Shown piece by piece: positions 1 through 8,125 of a DNA stretch of 64,000 nt. The notes below the pieces were generated by a model that had not been told where the DNA came from, searched no databases, and saw only the letters and a program-made list of their open reading frames with translations. The first letter of the stretch is position 1. Every line of letters begins with the position of its first letter. The stretch comes from Aquimarina aquimarini (GTDB lineage Bacteria; Bacteroidota; Bacteroidia; Flavobacteriales; Flavobacteriaceae), in assembly GCF_900299535.1 (NCBI RefSeq), contig NZ_OMKE01000013.1, forward strand, positions 62,001 through 126,000, given 5' to 3'. A program made the translations under genes and the position numbers.

Positions 1-111
1 AGAAATCAATGCAGAAAAAATGAGCAATACAACAAGTACAACCACATTAATGGTTTGCAGAATATCAAAAGTGAATAATGAAATAAATAACAGTTCAGGA
101 TCAGGGTCCAA
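1..111 (-). CDS. gldE: GldE, gliding motility-associated membrane protein (5' end only)
   Basis: Only the first 37 codons are inside the window. The peptide begins with DPDPELLFISLF and runs into a hydrophobic first membrane span. This start, and the position directly after mutY-ssb, match flavobacterial gldE, a CBS/CorC-domain membrane protein needed with GldD and the type IX secretion/gliding machinery. An in-frame TAA lies a few codons upstream and the only reasonable start is TTG at 111, 24 nt after the ssb stop, so it is probably co-transcribed with ssb. The CBS domains lie outside the window and cannot be checked. Confidence 0.75.
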   Translation of the reverse strand, partial: MDPDPELLFISLFTFDILQTINVVVLVVLLIFSALIS

Positions 112-135
112 ATTATCTTTGTTTAGTTAAACATA

Positions 136-600
136 TCAGAACGGAAGATCATCTTCTTCCATATTCTGTGAATTAGATGGAGCTGCCTGTGTATTATTAT
201 CAGCCGCAGGCGCATTCATTTGACGTGTATTCTGAGGTCCAGATTCAGAAGGTTGACTCTCATTTTTAGGAGTAAGAAAAGTAAAATCTGTACATTGTAT
301 TTCTGTACTATATCTATCTTTTCCTTGCTCATCTTGCCATTTTCTAGTCTTAAGACGTCCTTCTATATATATCTTATCTCCTTTATTAAGGTATTTTTCA
401 CATATTTCTGCAGCTTTATTTCTTACTACAATATTATGCCACTCTGTCGAATTTACACGTTCTCCTGTACTTTTATTGACATATGAATCATTGGTAGCAA
501 GTGGAAATCTGCCTATGCAATTACCTCCTTCAAAATAATGCATCTTTACCTCATCTCCTGTATGCCCAATAAGCATTACTTTATTTAGTGTTCCAGACAT
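136..600 (-). CDS. ssb: Single-stranded DNA-binding protein
   Basis: 154 residues. An N-terminal OB fold occupies about residues 4-110 and opens with the typical GTLNKVMLIGHTG strand. A Gln/Asn/Pro-rich linker follows, and the protein ends in the acidic tip EEDDLPF that recruits replication and repair partners. It coats single-stranded DNA as a tetramer in replication, recombination and repair. It lies between mutY and gldE on the same strand, the usual flavobacterial order. Length and termini are complete. Confidence 0.97.
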   Translation of the reverse strand: MSGTLNKVMLIGHTGDEVKMHYFEGGNCIGRFPLATNDSYVNKSTGERVNSTEWHNIVVRNKAAEICEKYLNKGDKIYIEGRLKTRKWQDEQGKDRYSTEIQCTDFTFLTPKNESQPSESGPQNTRQMNAPAADNNTQAAPSNSQNMEEDDLPF

Positions 601-762
601 TTTTATTTATAGTTTTTATTAGGGTTATTGTGCGCAAAGAAATAATAAACCTTGATAAATAACACCATCTTGATCTTCTTATTTTTTTAACTAACCCAAA
701 AACAGTTTTCTTATTATAGTAAATGTAATAAAAAATAACAAACAAATAGCTTTGTGCATCTC

Positions 763-1851
763 TTAACTCATGCTTTTTAAATGTTTTTTAATAGAGTTTT
801 TATCAAAAAAATTATCTATAAATTTCCCTAACAAAATAGGAACGGGATATCCATGTATATCAGTACAATCAATAAGTTTTTGATTATGAATAATTGATGG
901 AGATTCTTCTACCTTTACAATATAGAGCTGAGTGTGTAAATGTTGATGAGATAACTTATGCACTATAGGTTTATCATAAAATGGTGTTATCTCATACCTC
1001 TTTCCTTTCACCATTTCTTTAAAAATATCATCAGAATCAATCGTAGCATGATCTACTCCTTCTCCTTCTATTAAAGGGAATTCATATAACCCTTCCCAAA
1101 TTCCTTTACCTTTCCTTTGTTGAACAATTGTTTTTTGATTTTCTGTGCAAAAAACTAAGTAGTTAAAATATCGTTTTTTGATTTTTAGTTTTTTAATTTT
1201 AACAGGTAACAACTGTACTCTTCCTTCTTTTAATGCGTCACAACTATCTTGTATAGGACAAACAATACAATACGGGCTTTGGGGCTTGCACTGTAAAGCT
1301 CCAAACTCCATAATTGCCTGATTATATTCTGCAGGCTGCTCATGATCCATTAATGTTATAGCCAACTCTTTGAATTCTTTTACCCCTTTAGTAGTATTAA
1401 TAGGAGTATCGATCCCGTAATATCTTGACAATACTCTATATACATTACCATCTACTACAGGAACTGCTTCGTTATAACAAATAGAAGCAATGGCACTTGC
1501 AGTATAATCACCCACTCCTTTAAGTTTTAAAAGGTCATTATATGTAGAAGGAAAAACACCTTTTAGATCATCTGCTACATATTTTGCAGTAGTATGTAAG
1601 TTTCTAGCTCTTGAATAATACCCCAAACCTTGCCATAATTTTAACACTTCTTCTTCTTTTGCATTGGCAAGATCAAAAACAGTAGGAAAGGCTTCTGTAA
1701 ATGACAAATAATATGGCAATCCTTGTGCTACTCTGGTTTGCTGAAGTATAATTTCACTAAGCCAAATGTGATATGGATTTTTGGTTTCCCGCCATGGCAT
1801 TGCTCTTTTGTTTTGTAAGTACCACGAAATGAGTTTTTTAGAAAAAATCAT
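763..1851 (-). CDS. mutY: A/G-specific adenine DNA glycosylase MutY
   Basis: 362 residues. MutY removes adenine mispaired with 8-oxoguanine in base-excision repair. The catalytic Glu33 sits in SEIILQQT. The helix-hairpin-helix is at about residues 108-122 (LKGVGDYTASA) and the catalytic Asp134 is in VVDGNVYRV. The [4Fe-4S] ligands C188, C195, C198 and C204 show the C-x6-C-x2-C-x5-C spacing. The C-terminal third (from about residue 225) is the NUDIX-like domain that reads 8-oxoG. The gene is first in a mutY-ssb-gldE transcription unit, divergent from the HU gene, with a TAATTTTG promoter element 20 nt upstream. Confidence 0.97.
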   Translation of the reverse strand: MIFSKKLISWYLQNKRAMPWRETKNPYHIWLSEIILQQTRVAQGLPYYLSFTEAFPTVFDLANAKEEEVLKLWQGLGYYSRARNLHTTAKYVADDLKGVFPSTYNDLLKLKGVGDYTASAIASICYNEAVPVVDGNVYRVLSRYYGIDTPINTTKGVKEFKELAITLMDHEQPAEYNQAIMEFGALQCKPQSPYCIVCPIQDSCDALKEGRVQLLPVKIKKLKIKKRYFNYLVFCTENQKTIVQQRKGKGIWEGLYEFPLIEGEGVDHATIDSDDIFKEMVKGKRYEITPFYDKPIVHKLSHQHLHTQLYIVKVEESPSIIHNQKLIDCTDIHGYPVPILLGKFIDNFFDKNSIKKHLKSMS

Positions 1852-1870
1852 AGTAAAATTATAAGTTTTG

Positions 1871-1878
1871 CAAAATTA
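1871..1878 (-). promoter_or_regulatory. Putative -7 promoter element of mutY-ssb-gldE
   Basis: Read on the minus strand this is TAATTTTG, an exact match to the Bacteroidota -7 consensus TAnnTTTG, 20 nt before the mutY start. No convincing -33 TTG is visible at the right distance. It lies back to back with the HU promoter. Confidence 0.5.
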
Positions 1879-1910
1879 AACGTTTAAAGATGAAAATATC
1901 ATCTTAAGTA

Positions 1911-1942
1911 TTGATTTTTTGGTTTTTAAATTCTTATATTTG
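1911..1942 (+). promoter_or_regulatory. Promoter of the HU gene
   Basis: TTG at 1911-1913 and TATATTTG at 1935-1942, 21 nt apart, match the Bacteroidota -33/-7 promoter (TTG, TAnnTTTG). The HU start codon is 40 nt downstream. Confidence 0.65.
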
Positions 1943-1981
1943 CCCCCTTGAAAATTTAAAAACCCCTAAATAGGTAATATA

Positions 1982-2272
1982 ATGACTAAAGCAGATATTG
2001 TAGCAAAAATTTCAGAAAAACTAGGAATAGAAAAAGGTGATGTTCAGGCAACAGTTGAGACCTTTATGGAAGAGGTAAAAAGCTCTTTAGAGAGTGGAGA
2101 TAATGTATATCTTAGAGGATTTGGTAGTTTTATTATCAAAACCAGAGCAGAAAAAACAGGCCGTAATATTTCTAAGAATACTACTATCAAAATTCCTGCA
2201 CACAATATACCTGCGTTTAAACCTGCAAAAGTATTTGTAGAAGGTGTAAAAACGAACGTAGAAGTAAAATAA
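1982..2272 (+). CDS. hup: HU family DNA-binding protein
   Basis: 96 residues, the normal length for HU/IHF histone-like proteins. The N-terminal helical dimerisation part (MTKADIVAKISEKLG) is followed by the conserved GFGSF turn at about residues 45-50. The DNA-inserting beta arm then carries GRN and IPA, with the arm-tip proline in IPAHNIPAFKP. The protein bends and compacts DNA as a dimer. It is expressed from its own promoter and is followed at once by the small basic protein at 2297, so the two are probably co-transcribed. Confidence 0.96.
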   Translation: MTKADIVAKISEKLGIEKGDVQATVETFMEEVKSSLESGDNVYLRGFGSFIIKTRAEKTGRNISKNTTIKIPAHNIPAFKPAKVFVEGVKTNVEVK

Positions 2273-2296
2273 TAATAACTAAATAAAAAGTACACT

Positions 2297-2386
2297 ATGC
2301 CAAGTGGTAAAAAACGAAAAAGACACAAGGTAGCTACGCACAAGCGTAAAAAACGAAGAAGAGCCAACCGTCACAAGAAAAAGTAG
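2297..2386 (+). CDS. Very small, highly basic protein; probable ribosomal protein (bL38-like)
   Basis: 29 residues starting MPSGKKRKRHKVATHKR, about two thirds Lys/Arg/His. It starts 24 nt after the HU stop and ends inside the left arm of a strong terminator, which supports a real transcript and frame. A near-invariant peptide of this type follows HU across Flavobacteriia. Its size, charge and MPSGKKRKRHK start suggest an rRNA-binding ribosomal protein. I suspect it is the Bacteroidota-specific bL38 described from the Flavobacterium johnsoniae ribosome, but I cannot confirm that identity from memory of the sequence. It is short enough for automatic annotation to miss. Confidence 0.8.
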   Translation: MPSGKKRKRHKVATHKRKKRRRANRHKKK

Positions 2387-2405
2387 TTTCTAACTACTTT
2401 TTTTA
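2381..2405 (+). terminator. Rho-independent terminator after HU and the small basic protein
   Basis: AAGTAGTT (2381-2388), a 3-nt loop and AACTACTT (2392-2399) form a perfect stem followed by a T run. The left arm includes the stop codon of the small basic gene. Confidence 0.85.
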
Positions 2406-2431
2406 TTTAAAAAGTTAAGTTCTTTGAAATC

Positions 2432-2475
2432 GAAATAAAACAGCATATTCACTACCTATATGCAAGTTTTATTTC
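2432..2475 (+). promoter_or_regulatory. Long two-part hairpin in the rng leader
   Basis: GAAATAAAAC (2432-2441) pairs perfectly with GTTTTATTTC (2466-2475). Inside it, GCATAT (2443-2448) pairs with ATATGC (2458-2463) around a 9-nt loop. The result is a 16-bp stem with one small internal loop, and no T run follows. It lies between the HU-unit terminator and rng. An RNase E/G-type 5' leader hairpin used for autoregulation is the inferred role; the base pairing is directly visible. Confidence 0.55.
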
Positions 2476-2516
2476 AACGGAATTGTAAAAAATTCCTGTG
2501 AAAAATTGTTTAATCC

Positions 2517-2536
2517 ATCTCGATAGCTATCGGGAT
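2517..2536. repeat. Short palindrome of the CGATAGCTATCG type in the rng leader
   Basis: CGATAGCTATCG at 2521-2532 is a perfect 12-bp palindrome. It extends to 20 nt in RNA if one G-U pair is allowed (ATCTCGATAG/CTATCGGGAT). Palindromes of this kind are common dispersed elements between genes in flavobacterial genomes. It sits just upstream of the GTG start chosen for rng, in what would otherwise be a poorly conserved N-terminal extension. Confidence 0.5.
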
Positions 2537-2551
2537 AAAAATCTAATCAGA

Positions 2552-4090
2552 GTGAACAAAGAATTGATCATTAGGTCAGGTTCCTCTACGGATTTTGCCT
2601 TACTAAAGGATGGAAAACTAATTGAATTACATAAGGAAGAAGACGACAGTGATTTTGCTGTAGGTGATATATTTATTGCCAAAATCCGCAAATCTGTCCC
2701 AGGTCTTAATGCTGCATTTGTAAATGTAGGCTATGAAAAAGATGCATTTTTGCATTATCATGACCTTGGCCCTCAAGTATCTTCTTTACTTAAATTCATA
2801 AAACGTGTAAGCACAGGTAAATTAAAAAACTATTCTCTAAAGGATTTTCCTTTTGAGAACGATATTGATAAGCACGGTATTATTACCAATGTGCTCAAAT
2901 CAAACCAGTCACTACTAGTACAGATAGTAAAAGAACCTATATCTACCAAAGGCCCTCGAATAAGCTCTGAGCTTTCGATTGCTGGTAGATATATAGTTTT
3001 AGTACCTTTTTCTAATCGAATTTCTATTTCTCAAAAAATAGAATCATCAGAAGAAAAGGAGCGTTTAAAAAGGCTTGTAAAAAGTATTAAGCCAAAGGGT
3101 TTCGGAATTATCGTACGTACTGTAGCAGAAGGCAAAAAAGTAGCAGAACTAGACAAAGATTTACAAAATCTAATAGGGCGATGGCAAAGCATGTGTAAAA
3201 AATTATACAAAGCTCACCACCCTTCAAAAGTACTTGGTGAAATGAATAGAGCATCTTCTATATTAAGAGATGTTTTTAATGACACCTTTACTTCTATTAT
3301 TGTAGATGAAGAAGATCTCTGCAACAGAATCAAAGAGTATTTGCAAGAAATTGCTCCAAAAAAAGAGTCTATTGTAAAACTTCATAATCCTAAAATACCA
3401 GTTTTTGAAAAATACGGTATTGAACGGCAAATCAAAACAAGTTTTGGTAAAACTGTATCGATGAGTAAGGGTGCTTATTTGGTTATAGAGCATACAGAAG
3501 CGATGCATGTAATCGATGTAAATAGCGGCAATCGATCAAACAAAGCCAAAAATCAAGAAGATACTGCACTAGAAGTAAACCTTATTAGCGCAGCTGAAGT
3601 AGCAAGACAATTGCGTCTTAGAGATATGGGAGGTATTATTGTAGTCGATTTTATTGACATGAATAATGCTGAAAATCGAAGAACTCTCTTCAATCAATTA
3701 AGAGAAGAGATGAAAGACGATAGAGCAAAGCATAAAATATTACCGCCAAGTAAATTTGGTTTGATTCAGATAACACGACAACGCGTTCGACCTGAAATGA
3801 ATATCAAGACCCGTGAGGTTGATCCAAACGGAACAAATGGTGAAGTTGAGGCACCAATAGTTTTGGTAGAAAAAATAAAAGTCGAATTAGAAAAATTAAT
3901 TAAAAAAGATTATAAAAAGATAACGCTTAGTGCGCATCCTTTTATTGCAGCTTTTTTAACAAAAGGATTTCCATCCACCCGATCCAAATGGTTTTTTAAC
4001 CATAAAAGATGGGTAAAGATTGTACCTAGAGACGCTTACACGTATTTAGAATATCATTTTCATGACAAAAATGGTGAAATGATAAAATAA
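2552..4090 (+). CDS. rng: Ribonuclease G (RNase E/G family)
   Basis: About 512 residues from GTG 2552 (VNKELIIRSG). The reading frame stays open to GTG 2498, but that 18-codon extension is encoded by a palindromic leader element and does not look like the conserved family start. Order: S1 RNA-binding region (about residues 35-125, DIFIAKIRKSVPGLNAAFVN), then the DNase I-like catalytic domain. The metal-binding aspartates are in HVIDVNSG and VVDFIDM. The protein is G-type: it ends soon after the catalytic core and lacks the long RNase E scaffold tail. It cleaves single-stranded RNA and matures rRNA 5' ends. A strong hairpin precedes it and a terminator follows. Confidence 0.93.
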   Translation: MNKELIIRSGSSTDFALLKDGKLIELHKEEDDSDFAVGDIFIAKIRKSVPGLNAAFVNVGYEKDAFLHYHDLGPQVSSLLKFIKRVSTGKLKNYSLKDFPFENDIDKHGIITNVLKSNQSLLVQIVKEPISTKGPRISSELSIAGRYIVLVPFSNRISISQKIESSEEKERLKRLVKSIKPKGFGIIVRTVAEGKKVAELDKDLQNLIGRWQSMCKKLYKAHHPSKVLGEMNRASSILRDVFNDTFTSIIVDEEDLCNRIKEYLQEIAPKKESIVKLHNPKIPVFEKYGIERQIKTSFGKTVSMSKGAYLVIEHTEAMHVIDVNSGNRSNKAKNQEDTALEVNLISAAEVARQLRLRDMGGIIVVDFIDMNNAENRRTLFNQLREEMKDDRAKHKILPPSKFGLIQITRQRVRPEMNIKTREVDPNGTNGEVEAPIVLVEKIKVELEKLIKKDYKKITLSAHPFIAAFLTKGFPSTRSKWFFNHKRWVKIVPRDAYTYLEYHFHDKNGEMIK

Positions 4091-4094
4091 AAAT

Positions 4095-4126
4095 AACCCG
4101 ACCTTATTTTAAGTGTCGGGTTTTTT
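4095..4126 (+). terminator. Terminator of rng
   Basis: AACCCGAC (4095-4102) and GTCGGGTT (4115-4122) form a perfect 8-bp stem followed by a T run. It also separates rng from the convergent dehydratase pair. Confidence 0.9.
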
Positions 4127-4151
4127 ATTTTTCTAACTTCTTGTATTTGCG

Positions 4152-5024
4152 CTAAATCAACACTTTGCTTCTAACTTTTGTTTTATGATAACGCGATAAA
4201 AAATCATAACACACCAATTCATAAAATCGTTGTTTTGACCTAAAAGCACGATTTACCAACATATGAATATAACTACTCATCAAATCGTCTAGCGGCATTT
4301 CAAGATTCTTATCGGTATGAAGATCCTTAATTTCTTGTATGTACACAGATGTGTTTTCTTCTTTATGATTTAATAGATTATCGAGAATTATATAATTCTG
4401 ATCCGCATGAGCTTCTTCTATAAACAAAGTTATTTTGTTTTTCAACCCTCTATATTTTTTATCTAATTGCTTATTCAAGGTTTTATCTGCATGAAACTCT
4501 CTTTTGAAAGCTAATCCGTTTTGCGACACCAATTGTAGTTTTGCCTCTTTTGTATACCCAAAACTATCCAACAATCGATCTATTGCTTTTATCACAAACA
4601 AAAAATACAATTCTTCATCTTCTATCATCGATATTGCCTCTAATAACGTAGCACTATCCCAATAAAACAATTTTTCTGAAGCATCTATACTATTCGTACC
4701 ATACCTTTCTAATTCTCTCAAATAGGTGTCTGTTTGTATCTTATACACCACTTGCTGTTCTACATATTTTTGTAGGGCTTTATTGATATGCAGAATAACG
4801 CTTCCTATTTTCTCTATGTCTGGAATATGAAATCGTATTCTAATATGAAAATCAGGATCCCCATAACGTATAAAAAACCAAGAATCAATCACACCTTGCT
4901 TTACCAAATACTCTACAAGAGGCTTTATAGCTTCTGTAAGAAGCATATCTGATGTTCTGGCCCCACAATATATCTTATAGTATAACCATTCATCTCCTAA
5001 TATAAATGTTCTTTTTGTACTCAT
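4152..5024 (-). CDS. Thiopeptide-type/lantibiotic dehydratase C-terminal (elimination) domain protein
   Basis: 290 residues. The N-terminal half matches the SpaB C-terminal/thiopeptide-type bacteriocin biosynthesis domain: W-x4-IYCG near residues 13-21, then a hydrophobic stretch to WFFIRYGDPDFHIRIRF at about residues 50-66. In class I lanthipeptide dehydratases this domain eliminates glutamate from glutamylated Ser/Thr to give dehydro-residues. Here it is a separate polypeptide, as in pinensin-type Bacteroidota clusters. The start is 55 nt downstream of the larger subunit's stop on the same strand, so the two form an operon. No precursor, LanC cyclase or transporter is adjacent. Confidence 0.85.
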   Translation of the reverse strand: MSTKRTFILGDEWLYYKIYCGARTSDMLLTEAIKPLVEYLVKQGVIDSWFFIRYGDPDFHIRIRFHIPDIEKIGSVILHINKALQKYVEQQVVYKIQTDTYLRELERYGTNSIDASEKLFYWDSATLLEAISMIEDEELYFLFVIKAIDRLLDSFGYTKEAKLQLVSQNGLAFKREFHADKTLNKQLDKKYRGLKNKITLFIEEAHADQNYIILDNLLNHKEENTSVYIQEIKDLHTDKNLEMPLDDLMSSYIHMLVNRAFRSKQRFYELVCYDFLSRYHKTKVRSKVLI

Positions 5025-5079
5025 GTTGTTGTATTTATGTGATCTTCCTTATACTGATATTTGTACTTGTTATTTATTT

Positions 5080-7377
5080 TTATAACAACACTTCTTTATC
5101 TACATATCTCTGTTTTTCTTTCTTTTCTCTTGCTCTTTCTAGTTTTTCTTGATTATATAAAGAGATCACAAACTGATTGCTATAATTCATTCCTTTTTGC
5201 CGCACTACTCCAGCTACATTTTCAGAAGAGGTTTCTTCTGAAAACAAAAACTCTTCTATAATACATTCTTTTTTCTTTTTTATTGAATCTATCCACATCT
5301 GTATAGAATTGTTATTCTCTAGATGTATTAGCAATGTATTATCACCATCTATCAACTGTACCATCTTGGGGATATTATAATTTGCTCTCCATTCATTTAC
5401 AGCCACCATTCTTTCTTTATCATCTGACTCTTTTAGAAAGGAAAGATCAGCTACAGTAATCTTCCATCTGGCTTTTGCCAATATAAAATCTTTATATATC
5501 ACTCTTGGCAAAAAAGCATGTTTTTGTAGCACATCATTCCAATAAAAACCAATACTTTGCCTCCTTCCTTGACTTTGCATATCACATAAAAAATGATACA
5601 CAGGCAATGCATTTGCGCTATAGTTATGTGCATTTGTTAATCTTGGAATAATTTCTTTATTAAGCATTCTACTTCGCAAAATAACCTGATTACCCCTTAC
5701 TGATATCATTAAATCCTCTATTGGTAATTGCTGTTCAGAGGGTAAATTAGACTTCCCTAAATAAGGGATTTCATATTCACGTATTGTTGCTCTTCTTATC
5801 ACATTACCTGTCCTTGACTCTGGTAAATGAACAATTTCTGCAAGAACCTGATTATCATACATTTCTTGTTCTACAGTTGCAATTTGTTGTATATGCTCTA
5901 AGATATCATGATTTCCAGTAGAAAATCGCCCTAGTAAATTTGCGGCAGAAGCGCCTACTATATACGAGCATATCATTTTCTCTTCTCCATCCACTGTTGC
6001 TATTTGCGCAATTGTAGACATTGTATCAGGTAAATCATTCCAATTAAGCTCTAAATGGTCAAAATCCTGATCTTCTAGAAGCATTAAATATTTATTATCC
6101 CTATGGATACTTTGCAATTTTTGACCTATTATTTCCTGTACTGGATTCCATTGTATTTCTTGTGTTGTAACAGGAGCTGAAGGAATATATAAATCATCTA
6201 AAAAAGAAGTAGAATCACTGGCATTCATGTTTTGCAAATACCCAATACCAACTTCTGTATCTAATGCAATTGCCAGCGGTATTTCTTGAGTTTCATATCG
6301 TTTTATAAACGCATCTTTAAATTTTTGCAAGTTTGTTTCTGATGGTGTATTACTCATTCTATTTAATAATGGCAATAACCTTTTTAACTTATAACCCCAC
6401 CGAATATTTAATTGATTTGACTGAATTCCTGTATACATATCTGTTTGAAAAAGATATTTTAATTCAAACGGGGTCTCCATTTTTGCTACTCTATCACTTA
6501 GTTCTACGTATTTATTAACTTCATTACCCAATCTATTATCTATTTCTTTCAAAAACTTTTGATAATATTGAATTTCTTTTAGTAACACATCTGCTTCTTC
6601 TAAGTAGCTTACTCTATTTGCAAGCTGCTCTAAGAAGTCTTCTCCTGTTACAGAGGGTTCTATCTCACTTACCAAGATTTGATTACTTATAAGCTCATCT
6701 ATAAACTCTTCTGCTTCTTGATAGATGATTTCATCATTTACCAACAACATTGCCAAGTCCTTAACCTTTTTACCAGAAGTAGCATTCTTGAGTATTATTT
6801 CTAAATACTCTGTATACGCTATAGCCTCTATAGAATGCTCTCTCTGGTTATATGAATTATATCGATATTCTATATACCGGTATTGATCTCCAATTTTATA
6901 TAAGCTGTTATTAGGATACCACAATAATTGATTTTTTATAACTTCTTCTTTTGCTAGTTTTTGAGAAAGTGCTACCAGAAAATTCATATCAAATCGAGTT
7001 TGCCTATGATTCTTACGGTAATCATCTAGAACAATCATAGTTTCATCACCAAATGCTCCTATGCTACATCCTGCAAATAGCCCAAAAGGAGTACAGCGAG
7101 AACTCATTCTGGATAGATATTTTAACAACGAAGATTCTAACCTCTTAGCTTTCTTAACATCATTAAGCCTACCTGATAACCATTTTTCAATCTCAGCAAA
7201 CAATTCTGGAGAGGCAAGAAAAATTGCTTCTTTAATCTCATCATTCTTCCAAAGATCAACAAATACCTCTGTAGTTATATCCTTATTTTTTGTTAGATCG
7301 TAATAAAAATTTAAAGGCAAAAGAGGCGTTCTAAGGCAGAATTTATCGAAAAAAGTATATGGATTTTTAAGTTTCAA
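5080..7377 (-). CDS. Lantibiotic dehydratase N-terminal (glutamylation) domain protein
   Basis: 765 residues. The start PYTFFDKFCLRTPLLPLNFY, followed by SRMSSRCTPFGLFAGCSIG at about residues 90-108, is characteristic of the LanB N-terminal domain. That domain transfers glutamate from Glu-tRNA to Ser/Thr of a leader-bearing peptide. The elimination domain is missing here and is supplied by the 290-residue partner downstream. Together they have the size of a full LanB (about 1000 residues). The C-terminal 30 residues are Lys/Glu/Arg-rich. The gene is first in the pair, divergent from recX. The true substrate is unknown; class I lanthipeptide or another tRNA-dependent dehydration product are both possible. 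Confidence 0.88.
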   Translation of the reverse strand: MKLKNPYTFFDKFCLRTPLLPLNFYYDLTKNKDITTEVFVDLWKNDEIKEAIFLASPELFAEIEKWLSGRLNDVKKAKRLESSLLKYLSRMSSRCTPFGLFAGCSIGAFGDETMIVLDDYRKNHRQTRFDMNFLVALSQKLAKEEVIKNQLLWYPNNSLYKIGDQYRYIEYRYNSYNQREHSIEAIAYTEYLEIILKNATSGKKVKDLAMLLVNDEIIYQEAEEFIDELISNQILVSEIEPSVTGEDFLEQLANRVSYLEEADVLLKEIQYYQKFLKEIDNRLGNEVNKYVELSDRVAKMETPFELKYLFQTDMYTGIQSNQLNIRWGYKLKRLLPLLNRMSNTPSETNLQKFKDAFIKRYETQEIPLAIALDTEVGIGYLQNMNASDSTSFLDDLYIPSAPVTTQEIQWNPVQEIIGQKLQSIHRDNKYLMLLEDQDFDHLELNWNDLPDTMSTIAQIATVDGEEKMICSYIVGASAANLLGRFSTGNHDILEHIQQIATVEQEMYDNQVLAEIVHLPESRTGNVIRRATIREYEIPYLGKSNLPSEQQLPIEDLMISVRGNQVILRSRMLNKEIIPRLTNAHNYSANALPVYHFLCDMQSQGRRQSIGFYWNDVLQKHAFLPRVIYKDFILAKARWKITVADLSFLKESDDKERMVAVNEWRANYNIPKMVQLIDGDNTLLIHLENNNSIQMWIDSIKKKKECIIEEFLFSEETSSENVAGVVRQKGMNYSNQFVISLYNQEKLERAREKKEKQRYVDKEVLL

Positions 7378-7493
7378 AAGTGTGTGGTATTTTTAAATGG
7401 TTAGTATCAAAAAGATAAATATACTATTTTCTATTTTTATGATCTGACTTAAACGTATAATAGCTAATTGATTAAGATTTGTATTCATATGAC

Positions 7494-7525
7494 TTGAGTT
7501 CAATCACAAAAGTGCCTTACCTTTG
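7494..7525 (+). promoter_or_regulatory. Promoter of recX
   Basis: TTG (7494-7496), 21 nt, then TACCTTTG (7518-7525) matches the Bacteroidota -33/-7 pattern. The chosen recX ATG begins only 4 nt after the final G, so the transcript may be leaderless. Confidence 0.6.
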
Positions 7526-7529
7526 TTGC

Positions 7530-8012
7530 ATGCATAAGTACCCTATAAAGTCTGTAACGGTAGCAGAAGCAACTCACAAAATGGAACGTTATTGTGCCTA
7601 CCAAGAGCGTTGCCATAAGGATATTGAAGATAAATTGAGAACGATGAAACTGATTCCTGAAGCCAAGGAAAAAATCATCTTACATCTTTTGGAGCATAAT
7701 TTCCTAAACGAAGAGCGTTTTGCTAAAAGTTTTGCCAGAGGAAAATTTAATATCAAAAAATGGGGTAAACAACGTATTACCAGAGAGCTTAAATTACGTA
7801 AAATATCTCCTTATAATATAAAAACTGCACTTAAGGAAATAGCGGAAGAGGATTATTTTATCACCTTTCATGAGCTGGCAGAAAAAAAATACAACAGTAT
7901 TTCTGAACAGGATAAAAACAAAAAATATAAAAAACTCGTAGATTACTTACTATATCGAGGATGGGAAACAAATCTTGTGTATGAGAAAGCAAATGAACTC
8001 ATATCATTTTAA
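7530..8012 (+). CDS. recX: Regulatory protein RecX
   Basis: 160 residues from ATG 7530 (MHKYPIKSVTVAEATHK). An open frame extends 17 codons upstream, but it covers the promoter and looks unlike the family start. RecX binds RecA filaments and modulates recombinase activity. The small all-helical repeats are recognisable: MERYCAYQERCHKDI, then LLEHNFLNEERFAKSFARGKF and WGKQRITRELKLRKIS. Length is normal for the family. It is a single gene, with an inverted repeat between it and the convergent S41 peptidase gene. Confidence 0.92.
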   Translation: MHKYPIKSVTVAEATHKMERYCAYQERCHKDIEDKLRTMKLIPEAKEKIILHLLEHNFLNEERFAKSFARGKFNIKKWGKQRITRELKLRKISPYNIKTALKEIAEEDYFITFHELAEKKYNSISEQDKNKKYKKLVDYLLYRGWETNLVYEKANELISF

Positions 8013-8050
8013 CTTGTGAAATAACACTAATAAATCTTTATCACGTCAAA

Positions 8051-8100
8051 CAAAGTCAAGAAACACATTCAACACTAAAGCTTTTTGCTTCTTGACTTTG
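8051..8100. repeat. Perfect 12-bp inverted repeat between convergent genes
   Basis: CAAAGTCAAGAA (8051-8062) and TTCTTGACTTTG (8089-8100) are exact reverse complements with a 26-nt loop. No T run follows on either strand, so it is not a classical terminator. It may be a dispersed intergenic repeat or a mutual 3'-end stabiliser for recX and the S41 gene. Confidence 0.6.
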
Positions 8101-8125
8101 CTCAACACAATAAACAAACACCCTA

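Noticed and set aside
4152..7377. Recently acquired mobile cluster
   Set aside because: No integrase, transposase, terminal repeats or clear base-composition shift is visible around the dehydratase genes.
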